Shown: positions 1 to 9,027 of the stretch, one piece after another
Layout: each line of letters starts with the position of its first letter
Position numbering within the stretch: the stretch's first letter is position 1
Assembly (NCBI GenBank): GCA_040755835.1
Contig: JBFMAB010000028.1
Location: 1 to 64,000, forward strand
Length of the DNA stretch: 64,000 bases
Reading direction: 5' to 3'
Origin: JADLDB01 sp040755835
Lineage (GTDB): Bacteria > Myxococcota > Myxococcia > Myxococcales > Myxococcaceae
The notes under the pieces: model-generated
The model's database searches: none
Told to the model about the DNA's origin: nothing
What the model saw: the letters and a program-made list of their open reading frames with translations, nothing else
Translations under genes and position numbers: made by a program

Positions 1-1510
1 CGCGCGGGCGGGTCGGCTCGGGCTCGTCGGGCGGCGGCGACGCGTCCTCGTCCGCGGTGTCACGCGCGGCGGGGGGCTGCTCGCTGTCCGACGACGGGGC
101 CGGCGGCTCGGCCGCGGCGCGAGACGGACGCGCGCGCGCCGCCGACGGTCGAGGAGTGGGGCCCGGCGGCGTCTTCGCGGCGTCCGGCGCGGTCACCGCC
201 CGGGCGCGCGCAGCGGACGGCCGCGGACCTGACTCCCGCGGCGCTTCCGCGTCCTCGGGCCCGGTCGCCGTTGCGCGCGGGCGGGCGGCCCCGAGCGCCC
301 CGTCGTCGTCGCCCAGCCCGGGTGGGGCAGCGCCCTCTGCGCCGCGCGCGGAGGCGGCGAACGGTCCCGCGCGCCCGGGCTCGGTGCCTGACGGGATGGC
401 GTCGGCCAGCGCCGGTGATGGCCGGCCGGGCTCGGTGCCCGATGCAATCGCCCGGGCCGGGCCCGGCGACGGCCTGCCGGGCTCGGTGCCCGACGGGATG
501 GCGGGCGGCGGCGCGCTCGAACCGCGACGCGGCGCGGAGGGGCCGGGCGCCGGCGGAAAATCGTCTCCGGTGGTGCCCGTCACCCAGGGCACGGCGGGCG
601 CCTTCGCGGCGCTCGGAGAGCCCACTGGCTCCAGCGACGGGTGCGTCGAGTCGTGCTTCAGCCACGGCGCCTGGTGCGCGCCCGTCGGCGCGTTGTCATC
701 GTCGCCCAACGCCGCCTCGTCGGGCTCGAGTTGCACCGCCCGCGCCGCGCCGCCGGCCCTCATGGAGAAGAGGCGGCCCACGAGCTCGGCCACCTGCGCG
801 CTCGTGTAGAGCGAGTCGCCCAGCACCGCCTCGAGCTCGTCCGCGAGCGAGCCCGCGTCGATGTGCCGGCGGGCGAAGGCCCGAGACGTCGCGCGCGCCA
901 CCACGTCGTCCAGCGCGGGGGTCGCCTCGTCGTGCAGCTGCGTGGGCGGCGGTAGCGGCACGCCGTCGTCGACCGCGTCGGCGTAGGAGCCGGCGAAGTC
1001 GGTGAGCACCGAGTGCAGCACCGCGCCGAGCGCGAAGACGTCGCCGTGCGGCCCTCCCTGCACCGACGGTTGGAAGCGGCTCGCCCGCGGCACGCCGTAG
1101 TCCAGCACGCGTACGCCGCCGTCGAAGCCCACGTACAGCGATGCGTCGGACAGCCCTCCGTGGGGCGGGAGCGGCGGGTGCGTGCCGTGCACCTGGCCGA
1201 TGGCCCGGGCGCCGTCGACGACGACACGGCCCACGAGGCCCAGCGGCACCGGCTGGTCCTGCTCGCGCAACGCCTCCACCAGCTCGCGCAGCGTCACCCC
1301 GGGCACGTAGTCGTACACCGCGTAGCGCACGCCCTGCTGCTCCGAGATTTCGATGAGCGGCAGCACCGCCTCCGGAGTCGTCTCGGGCAGGAAGGGCTCG
1401 ACGCCGTCCCGCACCTGCCGCAGCACGACCTTCCGCCGGCCGTCGCGCACGGCGAGGCGGGTCCGGCTCGCGGCGCCGGGAGGCAGCGTGGACAGGAGTT
1501 CGTAGCTCAC
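1..1510 (-). CDS. Protein-kinase-like protein, probable pseudokinase (3' end outside window)
   Basis: The minus-strand frame is open from a GTG at 1510 to the left edge, so the C-terminus is missing. The first ~270 residues follow a Hanks-kinase layout, but the catalytic residues are changed. The VAIK lysine position reads VVLRQV, the HRD loop reads HGGLSDASLYV with no catalytic Asp, and DFG reads DYG. The rest is a long Pro/Ala/Ser-rich tail with a repeated SGTEPGRPSP-type motif (about 380-530). I infer a regulatory pseudokinase rather than an active enzyme. A second in-frame GTG lies seven codons upstream, and neither start has a clear ribosome binding site. It is divergent from uup, about 118 bp away. 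Confidence 0.7.
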   Translation of the reverse strand, partial: MSYELLSTLPPGAASRTRLAVRDGRRKVVLRQVRDGVEPFLPETTPEAVLPLIEISEQQGVRYAVYDYVPGVTLRELVEALREQDQPVPLGLVGRVVVDGARAIGQVHGTHPPLPPHGGLSDASLYVGFDGGVRVLDYGVPRASRFQPSVQGGPHGDVFALGAVLHSVLTDFAGSYADAVDDGVPLPPPTQLHDEATPALDDVVARATSRAFARRHIDAGSLADELEAVLGDSLYTSAQVAELVGRLFSMRAGGAARAVQLEPDEAALGDDDNAPTGAHQAPWLKHDSTHPSLEPVGSPSAAKAPAVPWVTGTTGDDFPPAPGPSAPRRGSSAPPPAIPSGTEPGRPSPGPARAIASGTEPGRPSPALADAIPSGTEPGRAGPFAASARGAEGAAPPGLGDDDGALGAARPRATATGPEDAEAPRESGPRPSAARARAVTAPDAAKTPPGPTPRPSAARARPSRAAAEPPAPSSDSEQPPAARDTADEDASPPPDEPEPTRPR

Positions 1511-1627
1511 CGCGCGGCCGACTCTAGACACAACTTCCGGCCGCGGCCCCTGCGCAAACGCGCGCGCGGAGGCGCCCCGGCCGGCGCGCGCGTCACGGGG
1601 CCCCGGGCGTGCTACGGCAGGTCGACG

Positions 1628-3535
1628 ATGACGCTCTTGCGCGCCGCCGACGTCCGCCTGTCCTTCGGGAGCCGCGTGCTGTTCGACGGCGTGGAGCTGG
1701 TCATCGAGGAAGGCGAGCGCGTCGGCCTCGTCGGCGTCAACGGCTGTGGCAAATCGACGCTGATGCGGATCCTCGCAGGGGTGCAGAAGGCCGACACCGG
1801 CTTGTTGCAGCTGCGGCGCGGCGCGCGCATCACCTTCCTCCCGCAGGAGCCCACCTTCCCCGACGGCGCGACGGTGCAGTCGGAGCTCGAGGTGGCGCAG
1901 GGCCCGCTCAAGGCGGCGCTGGACGAACACCGGACGCTCAGCGCGCGGCTCGAGGCGACGCACGACGCGGCGGACCTCGACGCGCTCGCGCACCTCAACG
2001 AGCGCATCGAGCGCCTCGGCGGCTGGGAGACGTCGCACCAGGCGAAGAAGCTGCTCGACCGCCTGGGCGTGAAGGACTGGGCGCGGCCGGTGGCCGAGCT
2101 GTCGGGAGGCCTCAAGAAGCGCGTCGCCATCGCCCGCGCGCTGCTGTCGCGGCCCGACCTCCTGATGCTGGACGAGCCCACCAACCACCTCGACGCCGAG
2201 ACGGTGGAGTGGCTCGAGGAGGAGCTGGACGGTTTCGAGGGCGCGCTGTTGCTCGTCACGCACGACCGCTACTTCCTCGACGACCTCGTCGAGCGCATCG
2301 TCGAGGTCGAGCCGCCCGGCTCGGCCGGCGGCGGCGGGCTGGTGTCGTACCCCGGCAACTACCGCGACTACCTCGAGCAGAAGTGGGCGCGCGTGGAGCA
2401 GGCCGAGGTGGCCGAGCACAAGCGCGGCCGGTGGATCGCCCAGGATGTGGCGTGGCTGCGCCGGGGCCCCGAGGCGCGGCGCACCAAGTCGAAGGCGCGC
2501 ATCGAGCGCGCGCGCAAGCTGCTCGCCGAGAAGGGCTTCACCCGGCCGAAGGTGCCGGCGCTGCAGCTGGCCGAGGCGCCGCGGCTGTCGCAGACGGTCA
2601 TCTCCGCGGAGGGCGTCAGCCAGGGCTTCGGAGACCGCACGCTCTTCTCCGGCGTCGACCTCATCGTGCAGCCGGGCGAGCGCCTGGGCATCGTCGGCCC
2701 CAACGGCGCGGGCAAGACGACGCTGGTGCGGACGCTGCTGGGCGAGCTGCCGCCGACGAGCGGCACCGTGACGCTCGGGCCGAAGACGCGCATCGCGTAC
2801 TACGACCAGCAGCGCCTCGCGCTCGACGACGATGCGACGGTGTACGAGGCCGCCTGGCACGACGACTGGGTGACGCTGGGCGACAAGAAGGTGCGCCTCG
2901 CCGACTACCTCGACGACCTCCTCTTCCCGGTGCCGATGCAGCGCATGCAGGTGAAGGCGCTCTCGGGCGGCGAGCGCAACCGGCTCTTGCTGGCGCGCCT
3001 CTTTCTCGAAGGCGCGAACGTGCTGGTGCTGGACGAGCCCACCAACGACCTCGACCTGGTGACGCTCAACGTGCTCGAACGGCTGCTGCTGGCGTTCCCC
3101 GGCGCGGTGCTGCTCGTCACCCACGACCGCTACTTCCTCGACAAGGTGGCGACGACGGTGCTCGCCGTCGAGGGCGACGGGAAGGTCGTCCGCTACGAGG
3201 GCAACTGGTCGATGTACCAGCGGCTCAGAGCGAAGGGCCTCGCGAGCGCACCACCCGCGCCGCCCAGGAAGGGCAGCGCCGGGCCGCCGGCCTCGCCAGG
3301 CGCGAGGAAGCCCGGGCGCCTCTCGTACAAGGACCAGCGGGAGCTCGACGGCATGGAGGCCGCCATCGAGGCCGCCGAAGCGAAGAAGGCGGCGCTGGAG
3401 GCGCAGCTCGCGGACCCGGCGGTGTTCAGCAACGCGGGCGAGGTGGCGCGCGTGTCCGGCGAGCTCGACGCGGCGGCGAAGGAAGTCGACCGGCTGTACG
3501 CGCGCTGGGACGAGCTCGTGTCGCTGGCGGGCTGA
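1628..3535 (+). CDS. uup: ABC-F family ATPase Uup
   Basis: Soluble duplicated ABC ATPase of 635 residues. The first domain has Walker A GVNGCGKST (about 36-44), signature LSGGLKKR and Walker B LLMLDEPTNHLD. The second has GPNGAGKTT, LSGGERNR and LVLDEPTNDLD. The TNDLD in domain two and a C-terminal coiled coil (last ~80 residues, after a Pro/Ala/Gly linker) are the Uup pattern. ABC-F proteins act on ribosomes or on branched DNA intermediates and have no membrane domain. The start is the ATG at 1628: the frame is open further upstream, but that part overlaps the divergent kinase-like gene and has no family similarity. Confidence 0.93.
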   Translation: MTLLRAADVRLSFGSRVLFDGVELVIEEGERVGLVGVNGCGKSTLMRILAGVQKADTGLLQLRRGARITFLPQEPTFPDGATVQSELEVAQGPLKAALDEHRTLSARLEATHDAADLDALAHLNERIERLGGWETSHQAKKLLDRLGVKDWARPVAELSGGLKKRVAIARALLSRPDLLMLDEPTNHLDAETVEWLEEELDGFEGALLLVTHDRYFLDDLVERIVEVEPPGSAGGGGLVSYPGNYRDYLEQKWARVEQAEVAEHKRGRWIAQDVAWLRRGPEARRTKSKARIERARKLLAEKGFTRPKVPALQLAEAPRLSQTVISAEGVSQGFGDRTLFSGVDLIVQPGERLGIVGPNGAGKTTLVRTLLGELPPTSGTVTLGPKTRIAYYDQQRLALDDDATVYEAAWHDDWVTLGDKKVRLADYLDDLLFPVPMQRMQVKALSGGERNRLLLARLFLEGANVLVLDEPTNDLDLVTLNVLERLLLAFPGAVLLVTHDRYFLDKVATTVLAVEGDGKVVRYEGNWSMYQRLRAKGLASAPPAPPRKGSAGPPASPGARKPGRLSYKDQRELDGMEAAIEAAEAKKAALEAQLADPAVFSNAGEVARVSGELDAAAKEVDRLYARWDELVSLAG

Positions 3536-3634
3536 ACGTCGCTCCCTCCTTTCCGACGATGGGGCCACCCTTCGCCCTCCTCATCACCGCGTCGGCGCCG
3601 CGCCGGGCGCGCGACGTACCGCCGACGGACAGGT

Positions 3635-4036
3635 TCAACGCGACGGCCACCGACCCTGCGGGTGCGCGACGCGACGGGGCGGCCAGGCGTGCAGCGGACC
3701 GCCGTGGCCGGGGCGCTCCTGGTTCCACGCCACCAACGCGAGCGCGAGGATGACGAGGCCCAACGCGAGGAAGACGATCTGGGTGGCCGCGGTGATGCCG
3801 ATGAGGAGCGGCTGTCCCAGCATCCACCCGGTGAGCCGCACGCCGACCGCGATGTGCCCGTACTTCGCCCATGGCATCTTCATCAGCGTGGCGACGACGA
3901 TGACGAGCGGGAACGTGCCGATCACCGCGAAGAGGAGGATCGCCGGGACCAGGTAGTTTCCGAACGGCGTCCCCGGCAAGTACGTCTCGGCGGGCATGCC
4001 CATGCCGCGGCCGGTGGGATCGTTCAGGAACGACAC
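3635..4036 (-). CDS. Small multi-span membrane protein, start uncertain
   Basis: The 133-residue reading frame starts at a GTG and has three to four hydrophobic segments (for example YLVPAILLFAVIGTFPLVIV and a C-terminal VFLALGLVILALALVAW). The first residues read SFLNDPTGRGMGMP, a loop seen in small bacterial membrane proteins of unknown function. In-frame sequence upstream of the GTG (IGLEVFLATGALYGS) looks like the missing first helix, but there is no standard start codon before the frame closes near 4140. The gene may therefore use a non-standard start or have lost its 5' end. No function is assigned. Confidence 0.55.
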   Translation of the reverse strand: MSFLNDPTGRGMGMPAETYLPGTPFGNYLVPAILLFAVIGTFPLVIVVATLMKMPWAKYGHIAVGVRLTGWMLGQPLLIGITAATQIVFLALGLVILALALVAWNQERPGHGGPLHAWPPRRVAHPQGRWPSR

Positions 4037-4397
4037 CGAGCCGTAGAGGGCACCGGTCGCGAGGAAGACTTCGAGGCCAATCGCAGGGTGTGCGATCCCA
4101 CGCCTCCCGGCGCAGCGCCTGCGCGTGGGTGAAGGTGAGCGTCAGGTGAAACAGGCGGGAGCTTACGCAAGCGTCGGGACGGGCACGTCAGGTTCGGGCT
4201 CGTCAAACCCCGAAGGGCTCTCGACCCACTTCGTGGTGCGCGAAGGATTCTCGGTCCACGTCAGTCTCGGGCTCGTGTGCACCACAGCGATTGGCGACCT
4301 ACACATCGGCACCGCAGCGGCAGCATGCCCGAGCATGGCCACCGCTGCCGAGCCCTGTTTCATCCCTCCATGGTGCGCCAAGAGGCGCGTGACGACG
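4037..4397. other. Intergenic stretch without a supported gene
   Basis: About 360 bp between two minus-strand genes, with somewhat lower GC than its surroundings. The first ~60 bp probably encode the N-terminal helix of the small membrane protein. The rest contains only a short minus-strand frame (4163-4381) with no codon bias, signal or recognisable family. No terminator is evident. Confidence 0.5.
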
Positions 4398-5267
4398 TCA
4401 GTCCTGAATGAAGAAGTACGCGGCGGCGCCGCCGAGGGCGGCGGACAGGACGGCGGTGCCGATCGCGAGCCCTATCTTCGTGTTGGCGCTCGAGGCGAGC
4501 GCCTTCGCCTCGCTCTCGGGCAGCGTGCTGCCCTGGGTGCCGTCGGGCAACGAGACGAGCGACGCGTTGAACTTCGCCTTGTCGCCCGCGCCGAGAATGC
4601 CGAGCACGACGGAGCCACCGGCCGCGGCGACGGCGGTGCCGGCGAGCGCCCAGGGCACCGCGCGGGGCAGTCCGCCCGACGACGGCTTCGCGACCACCAG
4701 CGGTTCTTCCTTCGGCGCGGGCGTCAGGTCGGTCCTCTTCGGCGTGTCGTCCACCTTCGGCGCGACCACGACGGGCGGCGGCGGCGGCGGCTCGTCGCGC
4801 TGGATCTCCAGGCCCGCCTTCACGTCGCGCACGAAGACGACGATGGGCGCACTCATGGCGTCGCTCCAGCCATCGAAGGACGACGACACGTCGAGGCTCG
4901 CCAGCGGCTTCTCCTGGTCGGCGGCGATGGCGTCGAGGTGGATCGCGAGCGTCTTGCCCACCTTGCCGACGTCGACGCCGATGACGACGGCCTTCGCGCC
5001 GAGGAGGATGGCCAGCTTCGACAGGCACGAGCGCGTGCCCTGGCAGGTGCGCGGATCCGAGAAGCCGCCCTCCTTCAGCTCCCTGGTCGTCTGCGCGTTG
5101 TTCAACAACCCGCCGACACCTTCTTTCTTCAGGACGTCGAAGACGCGGCCGGCGATCTTCACGGACGCCGCCTCGGCGCCGGGCCGCCTGGAGGTCAGCA
5201 CCACCCCCACCGGGGCGCGCACGTCGGCGGCCTGCGCGAGGGTCACGGTGAGGACGAGGGAGAGCAT
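4398..5267 (-). CDS. Secreted, membrane-anchored protein of unknown function
   Basis: 289 residues. The start is the ATG at 5267, giving a signal peptide ending LTLAQA/ADV-like (MLSLVLTVTLAQA). A mature alpha/beta domain of ~130 residues follows, with two Cys in RTCQGTRSC. Next come a Pro-rich linker (EPPPPPPVVV) and a hydrophobic segment (VPWALAGTAVAAAGGSVVLG), and a second hydrophobic stretch lies near the C-terminus. It lies 92 bp downstream of the Ser/Thr kinase gene on the same strand, so the two are probably co-transcribed and the protein may belong to the same signalling unit. That link is inferred from position only. I do not recognise the family. Confidence 0.75.
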   Translation of the reverse strand: MLSLVLTVTLAQAADVRAPVGVVLTSRRPGAEAASVKIAGRVFDVLKKEGVGGLLNNAQTTRELKEGGFSDPRTCQGTRSCLSKLAILLGAKAVVIGVDVGKVGKTLAIHLDAIAADQEKPLASLDVSSSFDGWSDAMSAPIVVFVRDVKAGLEIQRDEPPPPPPVVVAPKVDDTPKRTDLTPAPKEEPLVVAKPSSGGLPRAVPWALAGTAVAAAGGSVVLGILGAGDKAKFNASLVSLPDGTQGSTLPESEAKALASSANTKIGLAIGTAVLSAALGGAAAYFFIQD

Positions 5268-5359
5268 GGCGTCGCGAGTGTAGATCGCGCAGCGCGCCGA
5301 CGCGCGCTCCGCCTGTGGCCGGGTGCGGCCGGCACCCACACATGGGAATCGGGCCTCAG

Positions 5360-7186
5360 TCAGAACTGGCGCTGGATTTCGTCGAGCTGCTGCGAGGCGG
5401 CCCTGCGCTGGGCGTCGGTGGTGGCGCTCGCGATGTCCTTTCGGGCCTGGTCGAAGATCTGCCGCAGCACGCGGTCCTTCTCGCCCCGCTCCGCCTCGCG
5501 CGCCGCGAGCTTCTGCTCGAGCTTCGCGAGCCGCGCCTGGAGCTGCTGGGTGGTCGGGCCCTTCGGCTTCGGCGAATCGTTCTTCACCACCGGCTTCGGG
5601 TCCTTCACCGGCTCCTTCGGCGGGTCGTTCACGGCGACCGGCGGCACGTCGGGCTTCACGTCCGGCTTCGGCGGCTCCGGCTTCACGTCGGGCTCCCGGT
5701 CGGGCGCGACGACGACCGGTGTCGGGTCGACGGGCTCCGGGTCCACCTTCGGCGGCACCGGCTTCGGCGGCTCGACAGGCTTCGGGGTGGGTGGCGCCTC
5801 GGCGATGACCTCGGCGTCGCCCGACGGAATGACGAGGAGCGCCGCCACGCCCAGCAGCAGCACGCCGATCAGCGCCGCGAGCACCAGCGGCAGCTTCGAA
5901 CGCTGCGGCGCGTACGCCTCGCGCTCGGGGTTGGTGGGGACGATGCTGGGGTCGAGGTTCGGTGCGTTGGCCGCGGCCGGAGCGTCGTCGACGGCCGGCC
6001 GCACGGCCGTCGGCGCGGTGCGGAACGCGTCGCCGCCCACCGGCTCGGGGACGGTGACGGCGGTGAGCGGCGCCATCCGCGTCTCGGGCGAGGCCGGCAC
6101 CGGGCCGCGCGTCACCGGCCGGCGGCCGCTCACCGACGACTGGCTGCCGCTCCTCGACGGGGGCGGCGTGCCGAGCACCCTCTGTCCCGGCGACGACGGC
6201 GAGGGGGTGCCGGCCAGCACGCGCGCGCGCACCGACGGCGGCGGGGTGGGCGCGCCGATGGGCCGCTCGCCGGAGCCGGTGGTGGGGCTGGGCGTCATCG
6301 CCGCGCCGGGCCCGAGAGAGAGGCGGACCTGCGCGAGCGCCTCGCGCATCGCCTCCGCCGACGGCGGCCGCGACGCCGAGTTCTTCTCGAGCGACCAGAG
6401 GATGATCTCGTCGAGTGCCTGGGGGATGTCGGGCCGCAACGACGACGGCACCGGCGGCGCGTCCTCGACGTGGCTCCACATGGTCGCCAGCGTGTTCTCA
6501 CCCTTGAAGAGGCGCTGGCCGGTCACCATCTCGAACAGCACGCAGCCCACCGCGTAGAGGTCCGTCTGCGGGCTGATCGGCCGGCCGCGCGCCTGCTCGG
6601 GGCTGATGTAGTCGGGCGTGCCGAGGATGACGGACGCGCGCGTCTGCGGCGTCGCCTCACCCTGGATGGCGCCGAGCTTCGCGATGCCGAAGTCGAGCAG
6701 CTTCACGTAGGGCCGGCCGCGGCCGGTGTTCACCAGGAAGAGGTTCGACGGCTTGATGTCGCGGTGGATGATCCCCGCCTGGTGCGCGGCGTCGAGCGCG
6801 TCGAGCGTCTCCTCGGTCCACGCGAGCGCCTCGGCCAGCGGCAGCGGCGCGCGCTTCTTGATGATCCGGTCGAAGGCCTCGCCCTCGAGGTACTCCATCA
6901 CGAAGTAGTGCGCGCCCTCGGGGAGTTGCCCGAAGCTGAAGATGTCGACGATGCCGCGGTGGCGGATCTCGTTCACCGCGCGCGCCTCGGCCAGGAAACG
7001 CTCGACCAACTCCTTCTCGCCGGACAGCGTGGGCAACAGCACCTTCACCGCGACGCGCTTGCCGATGAGCGGCTGCCGGCCCTCGTAGACGGCGCCCATG
7101 CCGCCCACGCCGATCTTCGCGACGATTTCGTACTCGCCGATCTTCCGACCGGTGAGATCAGGGCCCTGGTTCGACACGCAGGACAT
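5360..7186 (-). CDS. Transmembrane Ser/Thr protein kinase (Hanks type)
   Basis: 608 residues. The N-terminal kinase domain (about 18-285) has all key residues: glycine loop IGVGGMGAVYEG, Lys48 in VAVKV, HRDIKPSNL with Asp143, DFG with Asp165, and GTPDYISPEQARG in the activation segment. A Ser/Thr/Pro-rich linker follows. One membrane helix (about 432-454) separates the cytoplasmic kinase from an extracytoplasmic part made of Pro/Lys-rich repeats and a coiled coil at the end (TQQLQARLAKLEQKL). It should phosphorylate Ser/Thr residues of cytoplasmic targets in response to an envelope signal. The 4398-5267 gene follows on the same strand. Confidence 0.93.
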   Translation of the reverse strand: MSCVSNQGPDLTGRKIGEYEIVAKIGVGGMGAVYEGRQPLIGKRVAVKVLLPTLSGEKELVERFLAEARAVNEIRHRGIVDIFSFGQLPEGAHYFVMEYLEGEAFDRIIKKRAPLPLAEALAWTEETLDALDAAHQAGIIHRDIKPSNLFLVNTGRGRPYVKLLDFGIAKLGAIQGEATPQTRASVILGTPDYISPEQARGRPISPQTDLYAVGCVLFEMVTGQRLFKGENTLATMWSHVEDAPPVPSSLRPDIPQALDEIILWSLEKNSASRPPSAEAMREALAQVRLSLGPGAAMTPSPTTGSGERPIGAPTPPPSVRARVLAGTPSPSSPGQRVLGTPPPSRSGSQSSVSGRRPVTRGPVPASPETRMAPLTAVTVPEPVGGDAFRTAPTAVRPAVDDAPAAANAPNLDPSIVPTNPEREAYAPQRSKLPLVLAALIGVLLLGVAALLVIPSGDAEVIAEAPPTPKPVEPPKPVPPKVDPEPVDPTPVVVAPDREPDVKPEPPKPDVKPDVPPVAVNDPPKEPVKDPKPVVKNDSPKPKGPTTQQLQARLAKLEQKLAAREAERGEKDRVLRQIFDQARKDIASATTDAQRRAASQQLDEIQRQF

Positions 7187-7238
7187 GACTCTAGCGTGGG
7201 GCCCGGCCGAGTGCCCGTTTCACGGGTACGATGGTGCC

Positions 7239-7496
7239 GTGCACACGCTCGACAACCTGTCGGCGTGCGCGCTGGTCCTGGGCGCCCTGGCCTCACACTT
7301 CTGGCTCGCCTCGCGTGTCCAGGCGCTCAAGGGACGGGGCTGGGGCGCCGCGGCGCTGCTGGTGCCGCTGTTGGGCGACGGCTTTCCGTGCAGGCCGCGC
7401 GACGCTGTGGCGAACTGGCCCCATGCACGGTCCCCCGCCCCCGCCGCTGCGCGGCATCGTCGAGGCGCTGCAGCTGCGCGTGGACTTTCCCCTTGA
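7239..7496 (+). CDS. Possible small membrane protein, perhaps 3'-truncated
   Basis: A GTG-started frame of 85 residues. It begins HTLDNLSACALVLGALASH and has one or two hydrophobic segments (ALVLGALASHFWLA and GWGAAALLVPLLG). Codon use is clearly G/C-biased at third positions for the first ~55 codons, then degrades where the frame enters the start of the RNB gene, which it overlaps by 74 bp. This suggests a real small membrane protein whose 3' part was lost or frameshifted. It has no recognisable function. Confidence 0.35.
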   Translation: MHTLDNLSACALVLGALASHFWLASRVQALKGRGWGAAALLVPLLGDGFPCRPRDAVANWPHARSPAPAAARHRRGAAAARGLSP

Positions 7497-8997
7497 GGTG
7501 CTCGCCGAAGTCGAGGCCCTCTTGCGCGCGCCCGGCATCGACGACCCGGCGCTGGTCGACCGCACGGCGCTGCCTTTCGTCACCGTCGACGGCCCGTCCA
7601 CGAAGGACCTCGACCAGGCGCTGTTCATCGACGACGACGGCGACGGCTGGGCTGTCTGGTACGCCATCGCCGACGTCACCCACTTCGTGCGGCCCGGCTC
7701 CGCGCTGTTCGCCGAGTCGCTGCGCCGGGGCGCGAGCTACTACCTGCCCGGCTACTCGGTGCCGATGCTGCCGCGGGAATTGAGCGAGGGCCTGGTGTCC
7801 CTGAACCCCGGCGTCGAGCGGCGGGCACTCCTCTTCCATCACCGCGTCAAGCGCGACGGCCAACTGGCCGGCACCCGCATCGAGCGCGCGCGCATCCGCT
7901 CGCGGGCGAAGCTCACCTTCGACGAGGTGCAGGCGCTGGCGGAGACGAACGGCGGGCCGCTCGCCGGCGCCGAGTTCGAAGCCAGCCTCAAGCGCCTGCC
8001 CCGCGTCGCCCAGGCGCGCCTGCGGCTCGCCGAGGAGCGCGGGGTGGTGCGCTACCGCCGTGAGGAGGTGCGCCTGACGCTGGACGGCGAGGGCGTGGTG
8101 GTGGCGGCGATGGAGGCGCTGCGCGACGGCGCCGAGGCGTGGAATGAGCAGCTCTCGCTCATGTGCAACGCTGAAGGCGGGCGCCTCTTGCGCGACGCGG
8201 GGCGCGCCGCGGTGCAGCCGGTGTACCGCGTGCAACCGGGGCCGGCCCCGTCTCGCCTCGCGGCGCTGGCCCGCCTCACCGAGGCCGCCGCGCGCCGCCA
8301 TGGGCTCGACGCCGCCGTCTGGGCATGGCACCCCGACGACGCGCCGCTCGCCGAGTACCTGCGCCGGCTGCCCATCGCCGCCCCGGGCTCGAAGGAGGAC
8401 CGCGTGGCCCGCGCGCTGGCCCGCCAGGCGGTGATGGTGAACCTGCGCAGCGAGTACTCGACGGAGCCGGGCCCGCACACCGGCGTGGGGGCCGAGCCAT
8501 ACGCGCGCTTCTCGGCGCCGATGCGTGAGCTGGTCGGCGTCTACCTCCACAAGGAAGCGGTGGAGTTGCTCACCGGCGTCGCGCCGCCCGCGGAGGAAGA
8601 CGAGGCCCTGCGCGCGCAGGTGGTGAAGGTGGCGAACCAGAGCCGCCAGACGCAGCGGAAGGTGACGGACCTCGCCAACGAGCTGGTGCTCGACCGCGTC
8701 TTCCGCCCCGAGCTGTCGCGCCCGCGCGCCGAGCGCCGCCGCTTCGTCGGCACGGTGATGGGCGTCGCGCCGGGCAAAGTGCACGTGCGGCTCGACGAGC
8801 CGCCGATGGACGTGAAGCTGTACTTCTTCGACCTGGCGAAGGCCTTCGACGGCGCGTGGCTCGAGGTGGCCGACGACGGCGCGGCGCTGCTGAAGAAGGG
8901 CTCGACGACGCCGCTGCTCTTGCTGGGGCAGGCGGTGACGCTGGTGCTGGACGGGCGCGACGAGAAGGCCAAGCGCTGGGTGCTGCGGCCCGCGTGA
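7423..8997 (+). CDS. RNB-domain exoribonuclease (RNase II/R family)
   Basis: 524 residues; processive 3'-5' hydrolysis of RNA is the family activity. The catalytic RNB core starts near residue 45 with VTVDGPSTKDLDQAL. Three of the four Mg-binding Asp of E. coli RNase II are kept, while the fourth (Asp210 in RNase II) is Gln here, as in some other bacterial RNB subfamilies. The downstream motif YYLPGYSVPMLPRELSEG matches RNase II closely. There is no N-terminal cold-shock pair and no clear S1 domain, so the protein is shorter than RNase R. The start is the ATG at 7423; the frame upstream is non-homologous. Confidence 0.88.
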   Translation: MHGPPPPPLRGIVEALQLRVDFPLEVLAEVEALLRAPGIDDPALVDRTALPFVTVDGPSTKDLDQALFIDDDGDGWAVWYAIADVTHFVRPGSALFAESLRRGASYYLPGYSVPMLPRELSEGLVSLNPGVERRALLFHHRVKRDGQLAGTRIERARIRSRAKLTFDEVQALAETNGGPLAGAEFEASLKRLPRVAQARLRLAEERGVVRYRREEVRLTLDGEGVVVAAMEALRDGAEAWNEQLSLMCNAEGGRLLRDAGRAAVQPVYRVQPGPAPSRLAALARLTEAAARRHGLDAAVWAWHPDDAPLAEYLRRLPIAAPGSKEDRVARALARQAVMVNLRSEYSTEPGPHTGVGAEPYARFSAPMRELVGVYLHKEAVELLTGVAPPAEEDEALRAQVVKVANQSRQTQRKVTDLANELVLDRVFRPELSRPRAERRRFVGTVMGVAPGKVHVRLDEPPMDVKLYFFDLAKAFDGAWLEVADDGAALLKKGSTTPLLLLGQAVTLVLDGRDEKAKRWVLRPA

Positions 8998-9027
8998 GGC
9001 TGGCGGCGCGTGCTAGACGAGGCGCCG

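Noticed and set aside
4163..4381. Minus-strand 72-residue frame in the 4.2 kb gap
   Set aside because: No ribosome binding site, weak third-position bias and no domain.
4125..6557. Long plus-strand open frame across the kinase and its neighbour
   Set aside because: Antisense shadow of two real minus-strand genes, caused by high GC; composition is Arg/Gly-rich without domains.
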